23,873 bases of DNA from Microbacterium sp. p3-SID336 (GTDB lineage: Bacteria > Actinomycetota > Actinomycetes > Actinomycetales > Microbacteriaceae), in the NCBI RefSeq assembly GCF_025143365.1, contig NZ_JALXPE010000060.1, positions 1 through 23,873 on the forward strand, read 5' to 3'. The translations under genes were made by a program, and so were the position numbers. Of the stretch, positions 1 to 9,189 are shown one piece after another. The first letter of the stretch is position 1, and every line of letters begins with the position of its first letter. The notes beneath the pieces were generated by a model that was not told the DNA's origin, did no database searches, and worked only from the letters and a program-made list of their open reading frames with translations.

Positions 1-707
1 CTCGGGTGGAAGCGGTCGAGGCTGAACATCTCCTCCGGCTCGTCGAAGAACAGAGGCCCGACCGCACGACGGAGGTCGATCGGCTCCGCGCCGTCCGCGA
101 TCGCCACCGCGGTCTGCGCGTCGGCGAGCCGTCGCGACAGGCTCGATGCGATCCGCCGCAGCGGCTGCGGCACCGCGCGCAGCGCCCCCAGGTCGGGACA
201 TGTCCCCACGACGACCTCGGCCCCCCGCGCTCGCAGCCGCTGGATCGCGTCGCCCAGGCACTGCGCCGACACCGCGGTCGGGAGGCGGTGGGTCACATCG
301 TTGCCGCCCACCACGACGACCGCCACGTGCGGACGGTAGCCCGGGGGCAGGCCGTCGAGCTGCCGGGCGAGGTCGGGCGATTCCGCGCCCACGACGGCCG
401 CCGTGCGCAGTCGCACCGGCCGCTGCAGGTCACGGGCGGCGGTCTTCGCGAGTCTCGCGCCGAGCGTCTCCTTGCGGCGGCCGGCACCGAGGCCCGCTGC
501 CACGGAATCCCCGAGCAGCAGCAGGTCGAGCGGCTCTCCGTCGAGGCCGGGGCGCCACACCCTGTCCGCATCGATCGACACCTCGCCGAGCGGCTTGCCG
601 ATCCGCCGTCGCGCCACCGCGGCCTGCCGGTCCAACAGCTGCCGGACGCACAGCCCGAGCAGCGCCCCCGTGAAGAGCAGGACGACGAAAGGCCGGACGC
701 GACGCAC
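1..707 (-). CDS. SGNH/GDSL-family hydrolase, membrane-anchored or secreted (3' end cut by window edge)
   Basis: Lipase/esterase of the SGNH hydrolase fold; the natural substrate cannot be read from sequence. The GTG start at 707 gives two arginines, then a hydrophobic segment (about residues 6-20, PFVVLLFTGALLGL), so the protein is probably exported or held by an N-terminal anchor. Catalytic blocks are complete: GDSVAAGLGAG with nucleophile Ser68, GGNDVTH with Asn136, and DRFHP with Asp231 and His234, the last only two codons from the window edge, so only the C-terminal tail is missing. It follows hisS by 56 nt on the same strand and may be read through from it; no clear promoter or terminator lies in the gap. 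No good Shine-Dalgarno precedes the GTG, so the start is less certain than the family. Confidence 0.85.
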   Translation of the reverse strand, partial: MRRVRPFVVLLFTGALLGLCVRQLLDRQAAVARRRIGKPLGEVSIDADRVWRPGLDGEPLDLLLLGDSVAAGLGAGRRKETLGARLAKTAARDLQRPVRLRTAAVVGAESPDLARQLDGLPPGYRPHVAVVVVGGNDVTHRLPTAVSAQCLGDAIQRLRARGAEVVVGTCPDLGALRAVPQPLRRIASSLSRRLADAQTAVAIADGAEPIDLRRAVGPLFFDEPEEMFSLDRFHP

Positions 708-763
708 CCCTCGATTCGAGCGCAGGGATGTGAACCCCCGGTGAACGCAGGGCTCGGGCGTGC

Positions 764-2041
764 TCAGGCCAGCGTCTTGACCTCGAGCTCCTCCGCGCCG
801 GCGCGCACGCTGGCGAAGTGCGTGTAGCCGTCGGCGGCCGACCGCTCCAGCAGCGCCTTGAGGTTCTTCGTCCGCTGCTCCAGCCGCACCCTGGCGTTCT
901 TCGCGACCAGCGCGGACTTGTGCGCCACGAGCTCGGCGAGCGGCACGTCCGCATCGTGGATCAGCACGATCGCCTGCGCCGAGGTCGCCGGATCCGCCGA
1001 GACCAGGTCGACCAGACGCTCGAAGCCGAGCGAGAACCCGACGGCGGGCACGTCCTGGGTGAGGAAGCGCCCGATCATCCCGTCGTAGCGACCGCCCCCG
1101 CCCAGCGAGTAGCCCACCGCAGGGTGCGCGAGCTCGAAGATCGTGCCGGTGTAGTAGCCCATGCCGCGCACGAGGAAGGGGTCGAACACGAGGGGGACCT
1201 CGTCGCCCGCGCGTCCGGCCGCGACCGCATCGCCCACGCCGACCAGGTGCGCCACGAGCTCGTCCGGTGCCCCGTCCGGCAGCGCCTTGCGGATCTGCCG
1301 CTCTCCGAACGGGTGGTGCTCCAGGGTCTGCGGGCGCACCAGGAACGCCGCGAACGCCTCGACCGCGGTCGCCGTGGCGCCTCGCTCGCGCAGCTCCGCG
1401 GCCACGCCTTCGGGACCGATCTTGTCGAGCTTGTCGATCGTGATCAGGACCTGCGCGCGCTCCTCGTCCCGGAAGCCGAAGTGTCCGAGCATCCACTCCA
1501 GGATGCGCCGGTCGTTCACGCGCACCGAAGCCCCCTCCAGGCCCAGGGCGTCGACGGCGTCGAGGGAGGCCGCCAGCAGCTCCGCCTCGGCTCGCGGCGA
1601 CGCGTCCCCGATGATGTCGATGTCGCACTGCACGAACTGGCGGTAACGCCCCTTCTGCGGGCGCTCGGCGCGCCAGACGGGGCCGATCTGGATCGCGCGG
1701 AACACCCCGGGGAGCTGCCCGCGGTTGCTCGCGTAGAACCGTGCGAGCGGAACCGTGAGGTCGTAGCGCAGCCCGAGATCGGACAGCGCAGCGGGGTCGT
1801 CCGCCGCCGCCCTGATGCCATCGGCGTCCAGACCACGACGGAGGATACTGAACGACAGCTTCTCGTTGTCGCCGCCCATGCCCGCATGCAGCCGGTCGTA
1901 CTCCTCGACCACCGGGGTCTCGATCTCGTCGAAGCCGTGCGCACGATAGCGGTCGCGGATGACGGAGAGCACCCGCTCACGGCGGGCCTTGTCTGCGGGG
2001 AGGAAGTCGCGCATGCCGCGCGGCGGGTTCACGGTAGCCAC
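764..2041 (-). CDS. hisS: Histidine--tRNA ligase (class II aminoacyl-tRNA synthetase)
   Basis: Charges tRNA-His with histidine in the cytoplasm. At 425 aa the length is typical. Seen in order: N-terminal PRGMRDFLP (class II HisRS motif 1 region), RYDLTVP (92-98), motif 2 around VWRAERPQKGRYRQF (122-136), the HisRS-specific histidine-binding stretches RGMGYYTG (292-299) and GGGGRYDGMIG (314-324), motif 3 VGFSLGFERL (334-343), then the C-terminal anticodon-binding domain. The start is GTG at 2041; GGAG lies only 2 nt upstream, while a weak -10-like GAAGAT lies 6 nt upstream, so this mRNA may be leaderless like several neighbours. It lies downstream of the mazG-like gene, separated by a 29-nt tandem repeat. 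Confidence 0.97.
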   Translation of the reverse strand: MATVNPPRGMRDFLPADKARRERVLSVIRDRYRAHGFDEIETPVVEEYDRLHAGMGGDNEKLSFSILRRGLDADGIRAAADDPAALSDLGLRYDLTVPLARFYASNRGQLPGVFRAIQIGPVWRAERPQKGRYRQFVQCDIDIIGDASPRAEAELLAASLDAVDALGLEGASVRVNDRRILEWMLGHFGFRDEERAQVLITIDKLDKIGPEGVAAELRERGATATAVEAFAAFLVRPQTLEHHPFGERQIRKALPDGAPDELVAHLVGVGDAVAAGRAGDEVPLVFDPFLVRGMGYYTGTIFELAHPAVGYSLGGGGRYDGMIGRFLTQDVPAVGFSLGFERLVDLVSADPATSAQAIVLIHDADVPLAELVAHKSALVAKNARVRLEQRTKNLKALLERSAADGYTHFASVRAGAEELEVKTLA

Positions 2042-2060
2042 GGCTCCATCTTCCCAGGTC

Positions 2061-2137
2061 GACGGCGGTGCCCGCGCGCTTCCCCCGTCGGCGGCGGTGC
2101 CCGGGCGCTTCCCCGATCGACGGCGGTGGCCGCGCGA
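2061..2137. repeat. 29-nt tandem repeat, about 2.6 copies, between mazG-like gene and hisS
   Basis: Copies begin at 2061, 2090 and 2119 with an exact 29-nt period. Each opens with GRCGGCGGTG and goes on to CCCGSGCGCTTCCCC; the third copy is cut off at the stop codon of the mazG-like gene. It fills nearly the whole intergenic gap. Confidence 0.8.
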
Positions 2138-2998
2138 TCAGTCCGCCTCGGCGGCGCGCACCTCGTCCTCGAGCACGCGCACGCGTTCACGCAGCGCGCG
2201 CTCCGCGTCCCACCCGTTCGTGCGGGCCAGCGCGACCAGGGCCAGCAGGGCGTCGCCGAGCTCGGCCTCGGTACCGGGCGCCGCAGAGCCGGACGCCGCA
2301 GTCGGGGGTGCCGCAGTGGCGGGTGCCGCGGAGCCGGGTGGCGCAGTGGCGGGTGCCGCGCTGCTCTGCGGGCGGCCGTCGCCCGAGGCGACCACACCGG
2401 CCCCCGCCGCGCGACCGACGAGCTTCTGCGCCAGCGCGAGTGCCGGCATACCGCGCGGCACGCCGTCGAGCACGCTGCGGCGGGTGCGCTTCTCCGCGGC
2501 CTTCGCGGCGTTCCAGTGCACCAGCACCTCCTCCGGCGTGGCCGCGGTCTCGCCGCCGAAGACGTGCGGGTGGCGGCGCACCATCTTCTCGGTGAGGGTG
2601 CGCGCGACATCGTCGATGTCGAAAGGGTCGTCCTCGTCCTGCGCCGCGATCGCCGCATGGAACAGCACCTGCCAGAGCAGGTCCCCCAGCTCCTCCCTCA
2701 GGTCGGCGCGCGTGCCGGACTCGACGGCGTCGATCACCTCGTGCGACTCCTCGATCAGGTACGGCACCAGGTCGCGGTGGGTGATCCGCTGTGACCACAC
2801 GCAGCGCTCGCGCACCGCCCGCATGGTCTTGGCGGCCGCCCGCAGCGGATCGGCGGCACCGTCAGCCTGCGTCCCGGCGGCACCGTCGGCCTGCGTCTCG
2901 GCGGCACCGTCAGCCTGCGGATCGGCGGCCGCGCGCAGCGCCTCGGCGGCCGCTCGCAGGGGATCGGCGGCGCTGTCGGGCTGCGGACGACGGCTCAT
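2138..2998 (-). CDS. mazG: MazG-family nucleoside triphosphate pyrophosphohydrolase with low-complexity insertions
   Basis: Predicted to cleave (d)NTPs to NMP and PPi as a cytoplasmic house-cleaning enzyme. The alpha-helical NTP-PPase signature is complete in the first half: EESHE (83-87) followed by EELGD (102-106), i.e. EExxE...ExxD. The second half keeps EAELGD (244-249) and a helical end, as in full-length MazG proteins, but the part between (about 205-242) is replaced by Ala/Pro/Thr/Ser-rich pentapeptide repeats coded by a 15-nt tandem repeat. An N-terminal extension (1-55) is also repetitive: (T/P)QADGAA units coded by a 24-nt repeat, flanked by two ADPLRAAA copies. The ATG at 2998 has GGAGGA upstream at good spacing, so the extension is probably translated. 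nhaA ends 33 nt upstream, suggesting co-transcription. Family assignment is sure; whether activity survives the insertions is not. Confidence 0.9.
   Translation of the reverse strand: MSRRPQPDSAADPLRAAAEALRAAADPQADGAAETQADGAAGTQADGAADPLRAAAKTMRAVRERCVWSQRITHRDLVPYLIEESHEVIDAVESGTRADLREELGDLLWQVLFHAAIAAQDEDDPFDIDDVARTLTEKMVRRHPHVFGGETAATPEEVLVHWNAAKAAEKRTRRSVLDGVPRGMPALALAQKLVGRAAGAGVVASGDGRPQSSAAPATAPPGSAAPATAAPPTAASGSAAPGTEAELGDALLALVALARTNGWDAERALRERVRVLEDEVRAAEAD
2280..2369. repeat. 15-nt tandem repeat inside mazG-like gene
   Basis: Five 15-nt units (2280, 2295, 2310, 2325, 2340) and a diverged sixth (2355). On the plus strand each starts GCCGCRG or similar. They encode five-residue Ala/Pro/Thr/Gly/Ser blocks around residues 215-240. 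The reading frame is kept. Confidence 0.85.
2853..2924. repeat. 24-nt tandem repeat, three copies, in the 5' part of the mazG-like gene
   Basis: Copies at 2853-2876, 2877-2900 and 2901-2924, each beginning GCGGCACCGTCRGCCTGCG. They encode three octapeptides with core QADGAA (residues 26-49). Confidence 0.9.
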
Positions 2999-3031
2999 GC
3001 TTCCTCCAGGGTGGTGGCGCGCGGCGGCGGG

Positions 3032-4198
3032 CTAGGCGACGACCGGTGCGCTCCGGCGATACCAGCGGGCGCGCAGCGACACGACGACGGCGGAGAGGGC
3101 GAGGGCGAGCAGGGATCCGACCAGCACGCCGAGGATCGCCTGGTCGCGGATGCTCGCGTCGGCGGCGAACGCGAGGTTCGCCAGCAGCAGCGAGACGGTG
3201 AAGCCGATGCCGCCCAGCGCGCCGGCAGCGACGATGTCGGCGAACGGCAGCGCCGGCTCCGCACCCTTCGGGCGGATGCGCATGGCGAGCCAGCCGAACA
3301 GCGAGATGCCGACGATCTTGCCCACCGGCAGCGCCACCACGATGGCCCAGAACGCCGGGGACAGCGCGGTCGGTGCGACCGCCGGGATCACCACGAACGC
3401 CGCCACGAACGCGAAGAGCGGCAGGATCGCGCCGTTCACGGTCGGCTCCAGCGCGTGCCGGGTCCGACCGGCCGGCACCGGCGCCATGACCAGGCCGAGC
3501 ATCACGCCGGCGATGGTGGCGTGGATGCCGGAGGACGCGACGAGGCCCCAGGTCACGATTCCGACGACCGCCATCGCGATCGCGACGAGCGTGTGTCCCG
3601 TCGCGTGCAGCACCCGGCTCAACAGCCAGAACACCGCGACGCCGACCAGCGCGAGCGCGAAGAGCCCCCACTGGACGTCGTGCGCGAAGAGGACGGCGAT
3701 GAAGATGATGCCGATGATGTCGTCGAGGATCGCCAGCGCCAGCAGGAACACGCGCACCCGCGAGGGCAGCCCGCGGCCGAACATCGCGAGGACTCCGAGC
3801 GCGAAGGCGATGTCGGTGGCGGTCGGGATGGGCCAGCCCGAGGCCGTCTCCGGCCCACCGGCGATCAGCAGGTAGACCGCGATCGGCACGAGCACACCGC
3901 CCGCGGCCGCGATGGCGGGCTGCACGGCTTTGCGCGCCGAGTCGAGCTCGCCGTGGGTCAGCTCGTGCCGCAGCTCGATCGCGACGACGAGGAAGAACAC
4001 CGCCAGCAGCCCGTCGGACACCCAGTGCGCGATCGACAGGTCCAGGGCCGTGCCGGGCACCGCGAGGTGCGCGTCGAGCACCGCGGCGATGGGGTCGTGC
4101 GTCGGCAGGTTCGCGAGGAGGAGACCGAGCCCGGCCGCCAGGAGCAGGAGCACGGCCGGGAACTGCTGACCGCGAAGGGGGTTCGCTGTGATGCGCAT
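3032..4198 (-). CDS. nhaA: Na+/H+ antiporter NhaA
   Basis: Inner-membrane antiporter that expels Na+ (or Li+) in exchange for protons, for pH and salt homeostasis. From the ATG at 4198 the protein is 388 aa, the same length as E. coli NhaA. It is almost wholly hydrophobic, consistent with 12 membrane segments. The ion-binding residues are visible: TATDIAFALG with Asp129 (E. coli Asp133) and ILDDIIGI with Asp159-Asp160 (E. coli 163/164). An in-frame ATG at 4207 would add three residues, but a -10 box TACGAT (4211-4206) ends 7 nt before the 4198 ATG, which places transcription start on that codon. It is first in a likely operon with the mazG-like gene and divergent from ppc, 78 nt away. Confidence 0.96.
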   Translation of the reverse strand: MRITANPLRGQQFPAVLLLLAAGLGLLLANLPTHDPIAAVLDAHLAVPGTALDLSIAHWVSDGLLAVFFLVVAIELRHELTHGELDSARKAVQPAIAAAGGVLVPIAVYLLIAGGPETASGWPIPTATDIAFALGVLAMFGRGLPSRVRVFLLALAILDDIIGIIFIAVLFAHDVQWGLFALALVGVAVFWLLSRVLHATGHTLVAIAMAVVGIVTWGLVASSGIHATIAGVMLGLVMAPVPAGRTRHALEPTVNGAILPLFAFVAAFVVIPAVAPTALSPAFWAIVVALPVGKIVGISLFGWLAMRIRPKGAEPALPFADIVAAGALGGIGFTVSLLLANLAFAADASIRDQAILGVLVGSLLALALSAVVVSLRARWYRRSAPVVA

Positions 4199-4205
4199 CC
4201 CCTCC

Positions 4206-4211
4206 ATCGTA
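4206..4211 (-). promoter_or_regulatory. -10 box of nhaA, leaderless arrangement
   Basis: TACGAT on the minus strand, then GGAGGGG, then ATG. No convincing -35 is seen. The box overlaps the alternative upstream ATG, arguing against that start. Confidence 0.5.
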
Positions 4212-4264
4212 GAGCGCGGCCAGGGGCCGTCGTCATGCGTGCAGGACACCCCGATGCACCCGGC

Positions 4265-4270
4265 TACTCT
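4265..4270 (+). promoter_or_regulatory. -10 box of ppc, leaderless arrangement
   Basis: TACTCT followed by six bases (CGGAGG) and the GTG at 4277. Initiation 6-7 nt downstream would fall on the start codon. The GGAGG is too close to the GTG to act as a normal ribosome binding site. Confidence 0.5.
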
Positions 4271-4276
4271 CGGAGG

Positions 4277-6973
4277 GTGACCCCCGAACACACTCCCTTC
4301 TCCGAGCCGACGACCACCGAGGCCATCCGCGTGATCGGCCGTTTCGAGGCCGGTCGCGGCATCCCGGATGCCATGCGCTCCGACGTACGGATGCTCGGCC
4401 AGCTGCTCGGCCAGGTGCTCCGCGAGGCCGGCGGCGACGACCTGTTCGCCGACGTCGAGCGCCTGCGGCTGGCGACGATCCAGGCGTACGAGGACGAGAC
4501 CTCGGACGCCTTCGAACGCGCAGCGGCCATCGCCGAGTCGTTCTCGATCGCCAGGGCCGACGAGGTCGCCCGTGCGTTCACCTGCTACTTCCATCTGGTG
4601 AACCTGGCCGAGGAGCACCAGCGTGTGCGCGTGCTCCGCGAGCGGGCGGGTCAGCCGGGGCGGGAGGACGCCGCAGACACCGTGGCCACCGCCTACGCCC
4701 GCCTGCGCACCGAGATCGGCGACGAGGAGGCCCGCCGCCGCCTGAGCGGCCTGCGCTTCCACCCCGTGTTCACCGCGCACCCGACCGAGGCGCGGCGCCG
4801 GGCCGTGTCGTCGAGCATCCGCCGGCTGTCCGAGCTGCTCACCCAGCACGACGCGGCGAGCGCCGGCGGTGCGGAGGAGCACCGTGCCCGCCGTCGCATG
4901 CTGGAGGAGATCGACACGCTGTGGCGGACCGCTCCGCTGCGGTCGCAGAAGCCCTCCCCCACGGACGAGGTGCGCACCGTGATGGGCGTGTTCGACGAGA
5001 CGCTGTTCACCACGGTGCCGCACGTGTACCGGCGCATCGACGACGCGCTGCGCGGCGAGGAGTCCGGGGCCAGCGCGCCGGTCGTGCCCGCGTTCGTGCG
5101 CATCGGCTCCTGGGTCGGGGGCGACCGCGACGGCAACCCGTTCGTCACCGCCGCGGTGACCAGGGAGGCCTCGCAGATCGCGGCCGACCACGTGCTGCGG
5201 GGTTTGGAACGCGCTCTCGACCGCATCGGACGCACCCTGACCCTCGCCGCAGACGACACACCGCCGAGTGCGGAGGTGACGGCGCTGTGGGAGCGGTTCG
5301 CCGCCGCGGAGCCGGAGGTCGCGGCCGAGCTCGCGGCGCGCTCCCCGGAGGAGCCGCACCGCCGCGTCCTGCTGGTGCTCGCGCGGCGGGTCGCCGCGAC
5401 GCGGCACGGCGATGCCGAGCACGCCTACTCCCGCCCGGAGGAGCTGCTGGCCGACCTGCGCGCCGTGCAGGCCTCGCTCGCGGCCGCGGGGGCGCATCGG
5501 CACGCCTTCGGCGGGGTGCAGCACCTGATCTGGCAGGTGGAGACCTACGGCTTCCACCTGACGGAGCTCGAGGTGCGCCAGCACTCGCAGGTGCACGCGA
5601 AGGCGCTCGCGGAACTCGAGGCCGGTGGAACGGTCAGCGCCCAGACCGAGGAGGTGCTGGAGGTCTTCCGCGCGATCGCCGACATCCAGCGCGACCGCGG
5701 CCTGCGTGCGGCCGGGCGCTACGTCGTGTCGTTCACGCAGGCGGCATCCGACCTCGCGGCCGTACACCGGCTCGCCCGCTACGCGCTGGGCGACGACGCC
5801 CCCGTCCTCGACGTGGTCCCGCTGTTCGAGACCTTCGCCGACCTCCAGGCCGCCCCCAGCATCCTCGCCGAGGCGGTGACCTTCCCCGAGTTCCGCGCGC
5901 GCATGGCCGCGACCGGAAACCGGCTGGAGGTCATGCTCGGCTACTCGGACTCGTCTAAGGACGTGGGTCCGGTCGCCGCGAACCTCGCTCTGTACGCGGC
6001 GCAGGAGAAGATCGCGCGCTGGGCCGTCGAGTCCGGCATCGAGCTGACCCTGTTCCACGGTCGCGGCGGCGCCCTGGGTCGCGGCGGCGGTCCCGCCAAC
6101 TCCGCGATCCTCGCGCAGCCGCCGCATTCGGTGGACGGGCGCTTCAAGCTCACCGAGCAGGGCGAGGTGATCTTCGCGCGCTACGGCGAGCCCGCGATCG
6201 CCATGCGGCACATCGATCAGGTCGCCGCCGCCACCCTGCTGGCCTCCTCGCCGACGGTCGAGGAGCGCACCAGCCGCGCAGCCGCGCGCTATGCCGACAT
6301 CGCGGCGACCATGGACGCCGCCTCCCGCGAGCGCTTCTTCTCGCTCGTGAAGGCGGAGGGATTCGCGCCGTGGTTCGCGACGGTCACCCCGATGGAGGAG
6401 ATCGGTCTGCTCGCCCTGGGCTCCCGGCCCGCGCGGCGTGGACTCTCGGTGGAGTCGCTGGAGGATCTGCGCGCGATCCCGTGGGTGTTCGCGTGGACGC
6501 AGGCGCGCATCAATCTCGCAGGGTGGTTCGGCCTCGGCACCGCTCTGGAGGCCGTCGGGGACGCGGAGCTGCTCGCCGAGGCGTACCGGGAGTGGCCGCT
6601 GCTGAGGACCATGGTCGACAACGTCGCGATGAGCCTCGCGAAGACGGATGAGCGCATCGCACGTCAGTACCTCGCACTGGGCGACCGGGACGACCTCGCC
6701 GCCCTGGTGCTGGACGAGCTGGCGCTCACACGGCGGTGGGTCATCCGTCTCACCGGCGGCGAAGGCCTGCTGGAGAACAAGCCGGTGCTGCAGCGCGCCG
6801 TGCAGCTGCGCAGCCCCTACGTGGACGCCCTGTCGCTGCTGCAGCTACGGGCGCTGCGGGCCCTCCGCTCTACCGCCGATCAGCCGGCGGGCTCCGGCGC
6901 GGATGCCGAACAGCAGCGGCTGCTGCTCCTCTCCGTCAGCGGTGTGGCCGCCGGCCTCCAGAACACCGGCTGA
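4277..6973 (+). CDS. ppc: Phosphoenolpyruvate carboxylase
   Basis: Carboxylates PEP with bicarbonate to oxaloacetate, refilling the TCA cycle (cytoplasmic, Mg2+-dependent). 898 aa from the GTG at 4277. Seen in order: FTAHPTEA with the catalytic His168; GSWVGGDRDGNPFVT (PEP/metal region); YSDSSKDVG; the glycine-rich catalytic loop FHGRGGALGRGGGP (about 593-607); FAWTQARINLAGWFGLG; and the invariant C-terminal QNTG. The reading frame stays open far upstream only because of GC bias. Alternative starts are GTG 4331 and ATG 4373, and homology proper begins near the latter; 4277 is preferred because of the adjacent -10 box. gdhA follows on the same strand, a sensible pair: oxaloacetate/2-oxoglutarate supply and ammonium assimilation. 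Confidence 0.97.
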   Translation: MTPEHTPFSEPTTTEAIRVIGRFEAGRGIPDAMRSDVRMLGQLLGQVLREAGGDDLFADVERLRLATIQAYEDETSDAFERAAAIAESFSIARADEVARAFTCYFHLVNLAEEHQRVRVLRERAGQPGREDAADTVATAYARLRTEIGDEEARRRLSGLRFHPVFTAHPTEARRRAVSSSIRRLSELLTQHDAASAGGAEEHRARRRMLEEIDTLWRTAPLRSQKPSPTDEVRTVMGVFDETLFTTVPHVYRRIDDALRGEESGASAPVVPAFVRIGSWVGGDRDGNPFVTAAVTREASQIAADHVLRGLERALDRIGRTLTLAADDTPPSAEVTALWERFAAAEPEVAAELAARSPEEPHRRVLLVLARRVAATRHGDAEHAYSRPEELLADLRAVQASLAAAGAHRHAFGGVQHLIWQVETYGFHLTELEVRQHSQVHAKALAELEAGGTVSAQTEEVLEVFRAIADIQRDRGLRAAGRYVVSFTQAASDLAAVHRLARYALGDDAPVLDVVPLFETFADLQAAPSILAEAVTFPEFRARMAATGNRLEVMLGYSDSSKDVGPVAANLALYAAQEKIARWAVESGIELTLFHGRGGALGRGGGPANSAILAQPPHSVDGRFKLTEQGEVIFARYGEPAIAMRHIDQVAAATLLASSPTVEERTSRAAARYADIAATMDAASRERFFSLVKAEGFAPWFATVTPMEEIGLLALGSRPARRGLSVESLEDLRAIPWVFAWTQARINLAGWFGLGTALEAVGDAELLAEAYREWPLLRTMVDNVAMSLAKTDERIARQYLALGDRDDLAALVLDELALTRRWVIRLTGGEGLLENKPVLQRAVQLRSPYVDALSLLQLRALRALRSTADQPAGSGADAEQQRLLLLSVSGVAAGLQNTG

Positions 6974-8476
<1,503 letters not shown>

Positions 8477-8487
8477 CCTCGAGCTGG

Positions 8488-8520
8488 CGAAGTCGGGCAT
8501 CGGCGGGGTGCCCGACTTCG
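8488..8520 (+). terminator. Rho-independent-like terminator after gdhA
   Basis: Perfect 12-bp stem CGAAGTCGGGCA (8488-8499) / TGCCCGACTTCG (8509-8520), 9-nt loop, followed by TCTTGTG. It sits 12 nt after the gdhA stop and may also serve the converging gene on the minus strand. Confidence 0.8.
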
Positions 8521-8551
8521 TCTTGTGCGGACGCCGAGCGGGTCTAGCGGG

Positions 8552-9154
8552 CTACGCCGTGATCTCGCGGTCGTCCGCATGGCGGGCCAGCGAGCTGCCG
8601 TAGCGCTCGGTGAGCTGCACCATCAGGTCGGGAGTGTCCCGGTCGACGCCGAACACATGACCGGGGAAGTCCAGCTCGGGCTGTGCGGCCGCGATCTCCT
8701 CCGCGCGATCCGGCGACAGCAGCTGCACCGGGTCTCCCACCGCGACCCAGCCGATCGGCACGACCGTCCCCTCCGGAAGCACGGCGCGGCGATGCACGAT
8801 CGCGTTGACGCGGACCTCGCAGCGGCTGCCCACCAGGGCGCCGTTGAAGATGCGCGCGCCCGAGGCGAAGAAGACCTCCTCGCCCACCGTCGCCCCCGCG
8901 ATGCTCGCGAGCGTGCCGATCAGGGTGTGCGCGCCGATGTGTACGGCGTTGGCTGCCGTCGCCCTGATCAGGGCGTTCTCCATCACGATCACGTGCTCCC
9001 CGAGCGTGATCGGTCCACCCTCCGCCGTGATGACGGCGCCGTGCAGCACCTGGCAGCCGGGCCCCGCCTCCACGTCGCCGGAGATCACGGCGGTGGGGGC
9101 GACGACGGCGGTGTCATGGATGCGGGGTCGAGCCCCGAGGTGCTCGTACAACAT
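8552..9154 (-). CDS. Left-handed beta-helix protein of the gamma carbonic anhydrase family, metal ligands absent
   Basis: Hexapeptide-repeat (LbH) trimer-forming protein, 200 aa, with [LIV]G-type rungs through residues 10-135 and a C-terminal helix, the outline of YrdA/CaiE/gamma-CA proteins. Aligned by eye with E. coli YrdA, the three zinc histidines are not conserved: the MLHV histidine is Arg (ENALIRAT), and VGHxxxLHG reads IGTLASIAG, so His to Thr and His to Ala. The VIRGD and NIQD hallmark residues are also lost. Carbonic anhydrase activity is therefore unlikely; an acyltransferase-like or structural role is possible but unproven. It lies 35 nt after mfd on the same strand, with its own -10 TAGTCT 6 nt before the ATG. 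Confidence 0.85.
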   Translation of the reverse strand: MLYEHLGARPRIHDTAVVAPTAVISGDVEAGPGCQVLHGAVITAEGGPITLGEHVIVMENALIRATAANAVHIGAHTLIGTLASIAGATVGEEVFFASGARIFNGALVGSRCEVRVNAIVHRRAVLPEGTVVPIGWVAVGDPVQLLSPDRAEEIAAAQPELDFPGHVFGVDRDTPDLMVQLTERYGSSLARHADDREITA

Positions 9155-9160
9155 GCGGCC

Positions 9161-9166
9161 AGACTA
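9161..9166 (-). promoter_or_regulatory. -10 box of the gamma-CA-like gene, leaderless arrangement
   Basis: TAGTCT on the minus strand, six bases (GGCCGC), then ATG at 9154. There is no ribosome binding site in the spacer. Confidence 0.5.
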
Positions 9167-9189
9167 GTCCCGAGCCCGCCTGAGGCGCG

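Noticed and set aside
818..2794. Plus-strand open frame across hisS and the mazG-like gene
   Set aside because: Antisense shadow running across two well-supported genes and their gap; composition is that of a GC-bias artefact.
3011..4276. Apparent N-terminal extension of ppc reaching back across nhaA
   Set aside because: The frame is open only by GC bias; the extension is antisense to nhaA and is unlike any PEP carboxylase. The same holds for the minus frame that extends nhaA upstream to 6211.
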